This document shows, piece by piece, positions 1 through 6,114 of a stretch of DNA of 6,243 bases (within the stretch, counting starts at the first letter, position 1; the number at the start of each line of letters is the position of its first letter). Position numbers and translations under genes: made by a program. The notes under the pieces are model-generated. The model had not been told where the DNA came from. It ran no database searches and saw only the letters and a program-made list of their open reading frames with translations. The stretch comes from Patescibacteria group bacterium UBA910 (lineage in GTDB: Bacteria; Patescibacteriota; Minisyncoccia; Phycocordibacterales; DATDWN01): positions 1 to 6,243 of the forward strand of contig DBEI01000026.1 of the NCBI GenBank assembly GCA_002294445.1, given 5' to 3'.

Positions 1-333
1 GATCTTAACGTTACTGCACAAACATCAGCTGGCGCATCTACAACTATTCAGGTTCCAGCAGGTACAACTCGATACTTCGAAGTTGTTGGTACAGTAGCAG
101 GTTCAGCAACTGGTGCATCTGTTCAGACTCAGCTTCAGGGAGATGCAGCTTACCCTTCACTCTCAGGATTCATGAGTACACAAGCAATAGTTGATGCTGA
201 TACTAATGATGACTTTATCTGGTCTCCAAACGCAACAACTACATCTGTAGGTTCATCAGTTGATTGGACAAACGGATATGGACTCGTTGGACTTCCAGCA
301 GCTAACATGTCAGCAGAAGTATTGTCAAAATAG
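1..333 (+). CDS. C-terminal end of a large secreted/surface protein (5' partial)
   Basis: The first base opens an unbroken frame of 110 codons that ends at TAG (331-333); the start lies outside the window. The visible protein is almost free of charged residues and rich in Thr, Ser, Ala and Gly. It contains a beta-type stretch (IQVPAGTTRYFEVVGTVAG) and a tail with FIWSPNATTT, DWTNGYGLVGLP and a final EVLSK. From memory, closely similar tails (FxWSPN...TDWTNGYG...GLP) end very long secreted proteins of Parcubacteria, often annotated as Ig-like or peptidoglycan-binding proteins; I cannot verify this here. The last part may be a conserved cell-surface or processing domain. Codons are skewed to CTT/CTC, TTC, TAC and AAC with no TTA, unlike the AT-rich genes downstream, which suggests high expression. 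No catalytic motif is visible. The coding call is firm; the surface role is inferred. Confidence 0.85.
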   Translation, partial: DLNVTAQTSAGASTTIQVPAGTTRYFEVVGTVAGSATGASVQTQLQGDAAYPSLSGFMSTQAIVDADTNDDFIWSPNATTTSVGSSVDWTNGYGLVGLPAANMSAEVLSK

Positions 334-370
334 TCTAGCGATTATTTAACAATATAAAGCTTTCATGAGC

Positions 371-410
371 TATAACAAAAAACCACCCGCAAGGGTGGTT
401 TTTTGTTATA
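371..410 (+). terminator. Rho-independent terminator, possibly bidirectional
   Basis: An 18-bp perfect stem pairs 371-388 with 393-410 around a GCAA (GNRA-type) tetraloop at 389-392. The core is ACCACCC/GGGTGGT, flanked by six A on the left and six T on the right, so it has the A-tract/T-tract form of a terminator on both strands. It lies 37 bases after the stop of the surface-protein gene and ends 15 bases before the next start. It would separate the two transcripts. Confidence 0.9.
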
Positions 411-425
411 TAAAAATATGCTAGT

Positions 426-1124
426 ATGTCAACTATGGAATTAACACAAAAACATAAAATAATAATTGCTAGTCTAATTATCGTTATTTCTATTGGTCTA
501 TTTTCTGTATTAAATAAGAAAACAGATGTGACTAAAAATATTGATTCAGTAGATACAGTCACTTCTTCAGGTGTTGTTATTGGTGCAGAAGGTACAGGAA
601 GTTATACAATAAAACAAGTTCCTCTTACTGAAGGTAAAGTAACTAGCGTGGCAGCACCAGATCTTTCTCGACCTGTGACGTTTGGTCAGTCCGCAGTGTT
701 TACTCCAGAAGTGGTGCAGTTACTTACTAATAAAATTATTACGCTCCAGGTTGATTTAAAGAAAGACTCAACAGATTTAAAAAAATGGATTGATTTAGGT
801 ATATATCAAAAAATGATAGGTGATTATCAAGGAGCAGTGGCTTCTTGGCAGTATGTAACAAAGGTTGCAGATAAGGATTTCATTGCATCAGGAAACCTTG
901 GAAATATGTACGCATACCAGCTCAAAGATATGGTAAAAGCAGAGCAGTACTACAACCAAGCAATCAAAAATGCACCAACTCAGATCTACCTCTACTTCCA
1001 GCTTGCAGAAGCATTCCGTGATGTATCAAAAGATATACCAAGGGCAAAAGCTGTAGTTGAACGAGGTCTTGTGGCAAACCCAGGTAACACCGAGCTCGTC
1101 GCCCTCAGAGATTCATTGAAATAG
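426..1124 (+). CDS. Membrane-anchored TPR-repeat protein
   Basis: The 232-residue protein has a short N-terminal cytoplasmic stretch, one hydrophobic helix at about residues 11-29 (KIIIASLIIVISIGLFSVL) followed by KK, a low-complexity Thr/Val/Gly linker to about 90, and a helical C-terminal half. That half reads as about three TPR units: 117-150 (WIDLGIYQKMIGDYQGAVASW), 152-184 (NLGNMYAYQLKDMVKAEQYYNQAI) and 186-219 (YLYFQLAEAFRDV...RAKAVVERGLVANPGN). The Gly/Ala/Tyr and Pro positions are typical of TPRs. TPRs bind protein partners, so this is probably an envelope scaffold with its repeats outside the membrane; the partner is unknown. The absence of a clear cleavage site favours a signal anchor. 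There is no Shine-Dalgarno; ATG at 435 (residue 4) is an equally plausible start. Codon use changes sharply near 890 (see findings). It is a single-gene unit between two terminators. Confidence 0.85.
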   Translation: MSTMELTQKHKIIIASLIIVISIGLFSVLNKKTDVTKNIDSVDTVTSSGVVIGAEGTGSYTIKQVPLTEGKVTSVAAPDLSRPVTFGQSAVFTPEVVQLLTNKIITLQVDLKKDSTDLKKWIDLGIYQKMIGDYQGAVASWQYVTKVADKDFIASGNLGNMYAYQLKDMVKAEQYYNQAIKNAPTQIYLYFQLAEAFRDVSKDIPRAKAVVERGLVANPGNTELVALRDSLK

Positions 1125-1131
1125 CAGAAAC

Positions 1132-1161
1132 AAAAAACCGGCAGACTTGCTGGTTTTTTTT
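1132..1161 (+). terminator. Rho-independent terminator of the TPR gene
   Basis: A 12-bp stem pairs 1132-1143 with 1148-1159 around the loop GACT, with one G-T wobble (1140 with 1151). It begins 7 bases after the TPR gene's stop codon. An A-tract precedes the GC core and a run of eight T (1154-1161) closes it, the classic intrinsic terminator form. Confidence 0.9.
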
Positions 1162-1210
1162 CAAAAATTACACCACAACCTAAATCATCCATGGTAATCT
1201 TTGGATACTG

Positions 1211-1250
1211 TTGACGGTTGATGTGAGGGGAGCATATACTTAGATATAAT
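1211..1250 (+). promoter_or_regulatory. Sigma-70 type promoter of the hydrolase operon
   Basis: A -35 box TTGACG (1211-1216, 5 of 6 to consensus) is followed after 18 bp by TATACT (1235-1240, 5 of 6). A second, perfect -10 hexamer TATAAT sits at 1245-1250 but has no -35 at standard spacing. Transcription would begin near 1247 (or near 1257 from the second box), giving an AT-rich leader of about 20-30 bases before ATG 1277. The motif match is direct; use in the cell is inferred. Confidence 0.65.
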
Positions 1251-1276
1251 AAATATATAGTAATATACAAAATATC

Positions 1277-3934
1277 ATGGCTCAGATAAGTTCTAGTTTT
1301 CATGGTCTCTTAAAACGAAATATTACTCATATTTTCTCTATTGCAACAATCGCTCTTTTTGGAGCGATTTTTGTTATATATCCATCTGTGGCATATGCAG
1401 AGATTATATTTGACCAGTCTCCACAAGATGAATCTCTGAATGGCCCCATACTTAACACCTTTCAACTTGTAAGTTTTACATGCACGTCAGTATTAACTTG
1501 TAATGATAGTGCAGGAAAGACGGTGTACAACATAGGTGTGTGGCTTAAGAAGGTTGGAAATCCTGAAGATATTCAACTGAGTGTGGTGTCATCTTGGCGC
1601 TATGTTGCAAGTGCCACATCATCTGCATCAAATGCTGTTTTAGCGAGCACTATACCAAATGATTCCTATAAGCTCGTGTGGTTTTATTTCCCGCAAGGTA
1701 TTGTGATAGAAAATAAGTTTGCTATAAATCAATATTTTCAATTGAACTTTGCAAATACGGTAGGAACATATAATACAGAAAATTATTATCGTGCATTATA
1801 TAACAGTACAAATGATTATTCCGCACTTCAGCAGTGGTGTAGGGTTGATCGAGGATGTTCATCATCTATATTTTTCTTTAAGTTAGATGATGGTCAAAAA
1901 GATCTATCAAAAGAAACTTTTGGCTACTCAAATGTATTATTTCTTCCTGGACTCCAAGCGAGTCGGCTTTATAAACCACAAGGTGTGACATGTGATATTA
2001 ATTGTGAAGATCAGTTGTGGGAATCAAATAATAAAGCAGATATTGAGGATCTATACCTGAACACAGATGGAACAACTAAAAATTCTCACATCTATACTCG
2101 AGATGCGATTAGTGAGACAAACACACCTTTTTATACAGGTATGGCTGGACAGAATATCTATAAAAGTTTTTTTGCTACACTCGATAGTCTGAGTGATCCT
2201 AGTCTACCTCAAGATCACCGTATGGCTCACTGGCAAACATATGCGTATGATTGGCGTCAAAGCGTAGGTGATATTGTAGAAAATGGTACACCGTATGAAT
2301 ACGAAAAAAAATCCCTTATTAGCACTTTAGAAGCATTAGTGGCTTCATCAACAACAGGTAAAGTAACAATTATTGCTCATAGTAACGGAGGACTTCTCGC
2401 AAAAGCACTGATGGTGAAGTTGCAAAAAATGAAGAATGATGGAACCAGTAATTTAATTGATAAGATTGATAATCTGATTCTTGTAGCAACCCCACAGATT
2501 GGTACTGCGTCTGCCGTACCAGCATTGCTTCATGGGTATGATCAACGGATTCTACTGGGGTATTTACTCGATGAAGAACATGCACGAGAACTTGGGAGAA
2601 ATATGCTTGGTGGATATGGGCTTTTGCCTTCGAAGGAATATATCAATCGAGTAAATATTTCACCGGTTACATTTAGAGATAATGCGATTCAGTCTGGTGT
2701 TACTACTAATTTTATAAATGCATACGGGGATATTATTGATTCATACGGTGAATATAAAAAATTCCTTACTGGCGATGAAGGTCGAAGTGATCCTGAGATA
2801 TATCAGACAAAACTACCGATTAAACTTTCCGAATCACTGATTACACACGTAGAACGTGTTCATGATGATATTGATATGTGGGTACCACCAGAAACTATGA
2901 GAGTTATAGAAGTTGCGGGTTGGGGTCTGGATACTGTTGCAAGTTTTGAATATTATCCAAAGCTAACAGGTTGCACAGGAGGAACTGTAGGATGTGCTAA
3001 CCCATATACACTTGATGAAAGACCAATATTTACTATGGATGGTGACAAGACGGTGGTGGAGCCGAGTGCGCATTATATGGATAGTGAGAAATGGTGGGTA
3101 AATTTCAAAAATTATAACACTTTAACTAGAGTCAATAGGGAGCATAAGAATATTTTAGAAGTAAAATCGGTGAATGATTTAATTAAATCAATAATACAGA
3201 AAACTAATATTTTACCTGATAATGTGCTTACGAGTGAAAAACCTCTTGATGTTTCTAATCGGCTTCGTATAAGTATTCATTCGCCGGTTTCTATTGGAAG
3301 TTATGATGCGTTAGGTAATTTTACAGGAAAGGTTTGTAAAAGTATAAATGATTTTTGTTATATACAAGAAGATATTCCGAATAGTTCATATATGGAATTC
3401 GGAGAGGGGAAATACATAAACCTTCCAGAAGAAAACTTACAAAAGGTAGTACTTCAGGGTACTGACATTGGTACATTTACATTTGAATTTGAAAAAGTTC
3501 TACCAGGTGGTGTTGGTACAAAATATGCATTTGTAGATATTCCGGTTACTACTCAAACAAAGGGCGAGGTCATGGTGGACCAACTATCACAAACTCCACA
3601 ATTAAATCTTGATATAAACAGTGACGGATTGATGGATTTTATTGTTAAACCTGGTGCTGGGTTTGATCCAATACTTTTTCTCCAGATTATGCGAAAGAAT
3701 GTGGAAATATCTCAGATTCCAAATCAATATAAATATAATTTGTATGCACGTATTGATGATATAATTAGATCAATACAGAAAGGGAAACTATCAAAAGTAG
3801 AGTTGAGTGCCGAGAGATTTAAGAGGGTTCTTGATAGATCAATTGTAAAAAAAGGATATAAAAAAATATCAGATTCAGATGCTGATGTGTTGGTTATGAT
3901 GTTAGAGAATTTATTAATTAATCTAAGGAAATAA
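1277..3934 (+). CDS. Exported LCAT-family alpha/beta hydrolase (lipase/acyltransferase-like)
   Basis: The 885-residue protein has a signal peptide with probable cleavage after AYA (residue 41). Residues 42-215 form a beta-rich N-terminal domain. The hydrolase spans about 217-640 with LCAT-type landmarks: oxyanion-region strand FLPGLQASRLY (222-232), YDWR (324-327), nucleophile elbow AHSNGG with Ser369, TPQIGT (405-410), YGLLPSKEY (447-455), GDKTV with Asp590, and EHKNIL with His623. The Ser-Asp-His triad is therefore intact. Residues about 660-790 form a beta module (ISIHSPVSIGSYD...GNFTG) ending in a calcium-type loop, D779-x-N-x-D783-G-x-x-D787. A helical tail (about 796-885) resembles FIMAH-type domains. 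All ten cysteines fall in five close pairs. The family hydrolyses or transfers acyl esters, often of phospholipids; the substrate here is unknown and it could be a non-lipid ester. There is no Shine-Dalgarno; the start is set by the signal peptide. It is the first gene of a three-gene operon. Confidence 0.9.
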   Translation: MAQISSSFHGLLKRNITHIFSIATIALFGAIFVIYPSVAYAEIIFDQSPQDESLNGPILNTFQLVSFTCTSVLTCNDSAGKTVYNIGVWLKKVGNPEDIQLSVVSSWRYVASATSSASNAVLASTIPNDSYKLVWFYFPQGIVIENKFAINQYFQLNFANTVGTYNTENYYRALYNSTNDYSALQQWCRVDRGCSSSIFFFKLDDGQKDLSKETFGYSNVLFLPGLQASRLYKPQGVTCDINCEDQLWESNNKADIEDLYLNTDGTTKNSHIYTRDAISETNTPFYTGMAGQNIYKSFFATLDSLSDPSLPQDHRMAHWQTYAYDWRQSVGDIVENGTPYEYEKKSLISTLEALVASSTTGKVTIIAHSNGGLLAKALMVKLQKMKNDGTSNLIDKIDNLILVATPQIGTASAVPALLHGYDQRILLGYLLDEEHARELGRNMLGGYGLLPSKEYINRVNISPVTFRDNAIQSGVTTNFINAYGDIIDSYGEYKKFLTGDEGRSDPEIYQTKLPIKLSESLITHVERVHDDIDMWVPPETMRVIEVAGWGLDTVASFEYYPKLTGCTGGTVGCANPYTLDERPIFTMDGDKTVVEPSAHYMDSEKWWVNFKNYNTLTRVNREHKNILEVKSVNDLIKSIIQKTNILPDNVLTSEKPLDVSNRLRISIHSPVSIGSYDALGNFTGKVCKSINDFCYIQEDIPNSSYMEFGEGKYINLPEENLQKVVLQGTDIGTFTFEFEKVLPGGVGTKYAFVDIPVTTQTKGEVMVDQLSQTPQLNLDINSDGLMDFIVKPGAGFDPILFLQIMRKNVEISQIPNQYKYNLYARIDDIIRSIQKGKLSKVELSAERFKRVLDRSIVKKGYKKISDSDADVLVMMLENLLINLRK

Positions 3935-3935
3935 A

Positions 3936-4304
3936 ATGAAGAAGTTAGTGAGTTCGGTTACTTTTATTAGTTCAATAGTGTTGTTTTTGTGGGTATCAAA
4001 TTATACTAAATCATCGTTTGATTATGATACTGCTCAGTTTGTGGGGTATATATTTTATTGGTGTGTTACTTTGTTTTTAGTAAGTCTTTGTGCAATGATA
4101 CTTGAGTATAAAAAATATAAAATATGGTTGTTATTGAGTGGTCTTTATGTATTTCTAACAATCATTTTTGCTTATATCGCTGGAAATGGAAATGGAATGA
4201 TACTCAGTTTTGATGGTAAGTTATTGACTTGGTTGTTTGCAGGAATGTATGCTTCAATTTCACTCATTTATTTCATTGTTCAGTTTGTAAAAAGTAGGAG
4301 ATAG
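3936..4304 (+). CDS. Small four-helix integral membrane protein, function unknown
   Basis: The 122-residue protein has four predicted membrane helices, at about residues 4-21, 34-56, 62-82 and 96-117. Positive charges at the N-terminus (KK), between helices 2 and 3 (YKKYK) and at the C-terminus (KSRR) place both ends and that loop in the cytoplasm. The two outer loops (NYTKSSFDYDTA and GNGNGMILSFDGK) are short. I recognise no family or catalytic motif. The start lies 1 nt after the hydrolase stop, and an AAGGA Shine-Dalgarno (3925-3929) with 6-nt spacing lies inside the last codons of the hydrolase gene. Co-transcription and translational coupling are therefore very likely. It might anchor, export or protect against the hydrolase, but nothing in its sequence shows which. 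Confidence 0.8.
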   Translation: MKKLVSSVTFISSIVLFLWVSNYTKSSFDYDTAQFVGYIFYWCVTLFLVSLCAMILEYKKYKIWLLLSGLYVFLTIIFAYIAGNGNGMILSFDGKLLTWLFAGMYASISLIYFIVQFVKSRR

Positions 4305-4319
4305 TCATATTATTAATAT

Positions 4320-4478
4320 ATGAAAGAATATGTTGATGAAAAGTTTTGGCGGATGTTTTCTGGATTTATCACTTTAATTGCAATTAGTCTGGTGATACTT
4401 ATTATGATTAAAGTATATAAAAGCAAAGAAGTGTCTGCTGTAAACACCCAAGCATCAGTTATCATGAGTAAGCAATGA
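4320..4478 (+). CDS. 52-residue single-pass membrane protein, function unknown
   Basis: A short frame starts at ATG 4320, 15 nt after the previous stop, and ends at TGA (4476-4478). It has an amphipathic, charged N-terminus (MKEYVDEKFWRMF), one strongly hydrophobic helix at about residues 13-30 (SGFITLIAISLVILIMI), then a basic KVYKSKE segment and a polar tail ending in MSKQ. Three points support it as a real gene: it fills an otherwise empty gap in the operon, its composition is that of a membrane protein, and the operon terminator begins exactly at its stop codon. No Shine-Dalgarno lies at normal distance; AGGAG at 4296-4300 is 19 nt upstream, too far for standard initiation. No homologue is recognised. 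Confidence 0.65.
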   Translation: MKEYVDEKFWRMFSGFITLIAISLVILIMIKVYKSKEVSAVNTQASVIMSKQ

Positions 4479-4507
4479 AAATCCTAAGTATTAGGATTTT
4501 CTTTTTT
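4477..4507 (+). terminator. Rho-independent terminator of the hydrolase operon, overlapping a stop codon
   Basis: A perfect 10-bp stem pairs 4477-4486 with 4492-4501, extendable by one A-T pair, around a loop of three to five bases. It is followed by six T (4502-4507). The left arm starts with the last two bases of the TGA stop of the 52-residue gene, so gene end and terminator share sequence. Confidence 0.85.
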
Positions 4508-4525
4508 AATTAGAAAAAATAGTGT

Positions 4526-5842
4526 ATGAAAATAAAAAAAATTATCATCCTTATAATTGTGTATTTCTTATATACAGGAATTGTATATGCTGAAGTGAGT
4601 CAGTTTGTGTTTACCAATGAAAGTCGCATGGTTGCACCTGGAGTTATTTCAGAACCGCTTACTATTCAATCGCAAAATAGTAGCGGCACTCAAGAGTCAG
4701 TAACTGAAACAACAGATTTACTGTTTCAAAGTAGTTCACCAACTGGGCAATTCCTTAACTCATCAGGGAATCCAGTAAGTACCACTATGTCCAAGAATAC
4801 TGCCAACAGAACATTCTACTACCGTGATGCTACTACAGGTACACATACTATTACAGTGACAGCAACCGGCCGAGATACTAAAAATAGTTTTACTGCCACA
4901 CAAGGTATCTTGGTTGGTACAACATCAACAAATGATCAGGTGTCTAACTCGACACCTACATCCACATCGACAACTACATCAACATCAGCAAATACGAGTA
5001 CACCCAATACAGTGGAAATATCTACGCACTCTAGTCCGTCACCGGCATACAGTTCGAGGGACGTGGTGAGTTTTGAGGTATCTGCTGGTAGAAAACGATT
5101 TTCATCAGTCGGAGGTGAAGTGGTTTTTAAAGCAGAACCAGTAAAACTCACTGGTGTACCTGATATATACATTCAGTATCAGTGGTCTTTTGGCGATGGC
5201 ACAACTGCACAAGGACAAACCGTCTCGCATCGGTATAAATTTCCAGGAGAATATGTGGTGGTACTCAATGCAACATATGGTGATAAATCCGCGGTATCAC
5301 GCACTGAGGTGATGGTGATTAAACCAACGTTTACTATAGAACCTGTATCCGGAGGTATAAATGTTACCAATCAATCGATTGGTGAAGTTAATCTAGGGGA
5401 GTGGAGTATTGAAGGTGCGCATGCACGACTGGATATACCAAGAGACACAATTATTCAGAAAGGGAAATCGATCATATTTTCTTATGATGTTCTTGTAAAT
5501 ACAGATGATCTATTAATGCTCAAACAACCACTTGGTGTTGTTGTGGCAGAATATCGACCTGTAGAAAATGTGGCCACCAAGGTGGTCACAACTGACCCTG
5601 TTGTGGCACGAGAAGAGCCAAAAATAAAAATTGTGCGCACAGTGAAACCTGTACCTAAAAAAGAAATTATTTCAAAGACCATATTAGAAATTAAAAAAGA
5701 AACGCCTTCAGAAACAAAAGAAGTTAACCCAAATGATTTAGTTGCAACAGTATACACAGCTTCTCCAAAAAGTTCTGCATTCGATAGTTTGTTATGGATA
5801 CCTAGAAAAGGATGGGGGATATTAGAAGGATTATTTCGATAA
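4526..5842 (+). CDS. Exported multidomain protein: Ig-like, Ser/Thr linker, PKD, lamin-tail-like
   Basis: The 438-residue protein begins with a signal peptide (MKIKKIIILIIVYFLYTGIVYA) with cleavage probable after VYA at 22. Residues about 24-130 form a beta-rich, probably Ig-like domain (NRTFYYRDATTGTHTITVTATG). Residues 132-173 are a Ser/Thr/Asn linker. A PKD domain spans about 178-266, with the diagnostic WSFGDGT (220-226) and HRYKFPGEYVVVLNATY. Residues 268-343 resemble a lamin-tail domain (INVTNQSIGEVNLGEWSI...DTIIQKGKSIIFSY). A Lys/Glu/Val/Pro-rich stretch (350-405) leads to an aromatic end (LLWIPRKGWGILEGLFR). No enzyme motif is seen, so it is likely a structural or adhesive surface protein. 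It has no cysteine and no evident C-terminal membrane helix, so retention may be non-covalent. No Shine-Dalgarno precedes ATG 4526, which lies 18 bases after the upstream terminator; its promoter is unclear. Confidence 0.88.
   Translation: MKIKKIIILIIVYFLYTGIVYAEVSQFVFTNESRMVAPGVISEPLTIQSQNSSGTQESVTETTDLLFQSSSPTGQFLNSSGNPVSTTMSKNTANRTFYYRDATTGTHTITVTATGRDTKNSFTATQGILVGTTSTNDQVSNSTPTSTSTTTSTSANTSTPNTVEISTHSSPSPAYSSRDVVSFEVSAGRKRFSSVGGEVVFKAEPVKLTGVPDIYIQYQWSFGDGTTAQGQTVSHRYKFPGEYVVVLNATYGDKSAVSRTEVMVIKPTFTIEPVSGGINVTNQSIGEVNLGEWSIEGAHARLDIPRDTIIQKGKSIIFSYDVLVNTDDLLMLKQPLGVVVAEYRPVENVATKVVTTDPVVAREEPKIKIVRTVKPVPKKEIISKTILEIKKETPSETKEVNPNDLVATVYTASPKSSAFDSLLWIPRKGWGILEGLFR
4921..5040 (+). repeat. 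Low-complexity Ser/Thr linker coding repeat
   Basis: Imperfect repeats of ACATC(A/G)AC-type units encode runs such as PTSTSTTTSTSANTSTP (about residues 143-160) between the Ig-like and PKD domains. The codons are mixed (ACA, ACC, ACT, ACG; TCA, TCG, TCC), so this is selected amino-acid composition more than recent slippage. Such linkers act as extended spacers in exported proteins and could accept O-linked sugars; that is not shown here. Confidence 0.6.
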
Positions 5843-5857
5843 GAAAAAATAAAAAAT

Positions 5858-5893
5858 AAAATGCTCTCACTTATCTAGAAGTGAGAGCATTTT
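5858..5893. terminator. Bidirectional terminator between convergent genes
   Basis: A perfect 15-bp stem pairs 5858-5872 with 5879-5893 around the loop ATCTAG. It lies 15 bases after the plus-strand stop (5842) and 17 bases before the end of the minus-strand gene (5911). On the plus strand it ends in TTTT. On the minus strand it runs into a much longer T-rich tract (complement of 5843-5861), so termination of the minus-strand gene should be stronger. Confidence 0.88.
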
Positions 5894-5910
5894 GATGTGA
5901 AAGAAAAGAG

Positions 5911-6114
5911 CTAGGGCTTTTTTAGGTAAAGCTCAATGAATTCATCTGCAACTACCGAGTTGGTGAAGCAGGAGAGAAAGCCCTCCATGTCTTCCGGGTC
6001 TTTCTTCTTTTTTGTGAGTTGTTCAAGGACTCCTTCAAGTCCCATTTGTTGAGCAACGCGGATTGCACGCTTGAGGTCAAACGGGATCAGTTCAATTTGT
6101 TGAGGGGTGGACAC
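5911..6114 (-). CDS. Small soluble protein, function unknown
   Basis: The 67-residue protein (MSTPQQIELIPFDLKRAIRV...) starts at GTG (6112-6114) and stops at TAG (5911-5913). An AGGAG Shine-Dalgarno (complement of 6121-6125) with 6-nt spacing fixes the GTG start; no ATG lies nearby in frame. The product is charged and probably all-helical: a helix at about 13-25, a basic KKKK turn at 35-38, an acidic DPEDME stretch and a C-terminal helix ending in YLKKP. It has no signal peptide or membrane segment and one cysteine (residue 49), so it should be cytoplasmic. I recognise no family; a small regulator or binding partner is possible but nothing shows it. It is convergent with the PKD gene and clearly richer in G+C than the rest of the window, which suggests different expression or origin. 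Confidence 0.75.
   Translation of the reverse strand: MSTPQQIELIPFDLKRAIRVAQQMGLEGVLEQLTKKKKDPEDMEGFLSCFTNSVVADEFIELYLKKP

Noticed and set aside
335..562. 75-codon open frame on the minus strand
   Set aside because: It lies across the perfect terminator palindrome and the start of the TPR gene, has no Shine-Dalgarno support, and its hydrophobicity mirrors the membrane anchor on the other strand.
992..1303. 103-codon open frame on the minus strand
   Set aside because: It spans the end of the TPR gene, its terminator, the hydrolase promoter and the hydrolase start; the mix of residues is not protein-like.
2370..2585. 71-codon open frame on the minus strand inside the hydrolase gene
   Set aside because: It is antisense to the nucleophile-elbow region, where the plus-strand protein has strong family motifs.
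4476..4478. TGA read as glycine (Gracilibacteria/Absconditabacteria code)
   Set aside because: Reading through would add only two codons before TAA, and no other gene here has an in-frame TGA, so the standard bacterial code fits.
5570..5589. GC-rich inverted repeat (tggccacc / ggtggtca)
   Set aside because: It lies within the coding frame of the PKD protein, contains a G-T wobble, leaves almost no loop and has no T-tract, so it is probably coincidental to Val/Ala/Thr codons.
4936..5757. Three minus-strand open frames inside the PKD-protein gene (4936-5172, 5179-5370, 5482-5757)
   Set aside because: The plus-strand frame shows a signal peptide and PKD motif; the antisense products are Val/Thr-rich shadows of the Thr/Val-rich protein.
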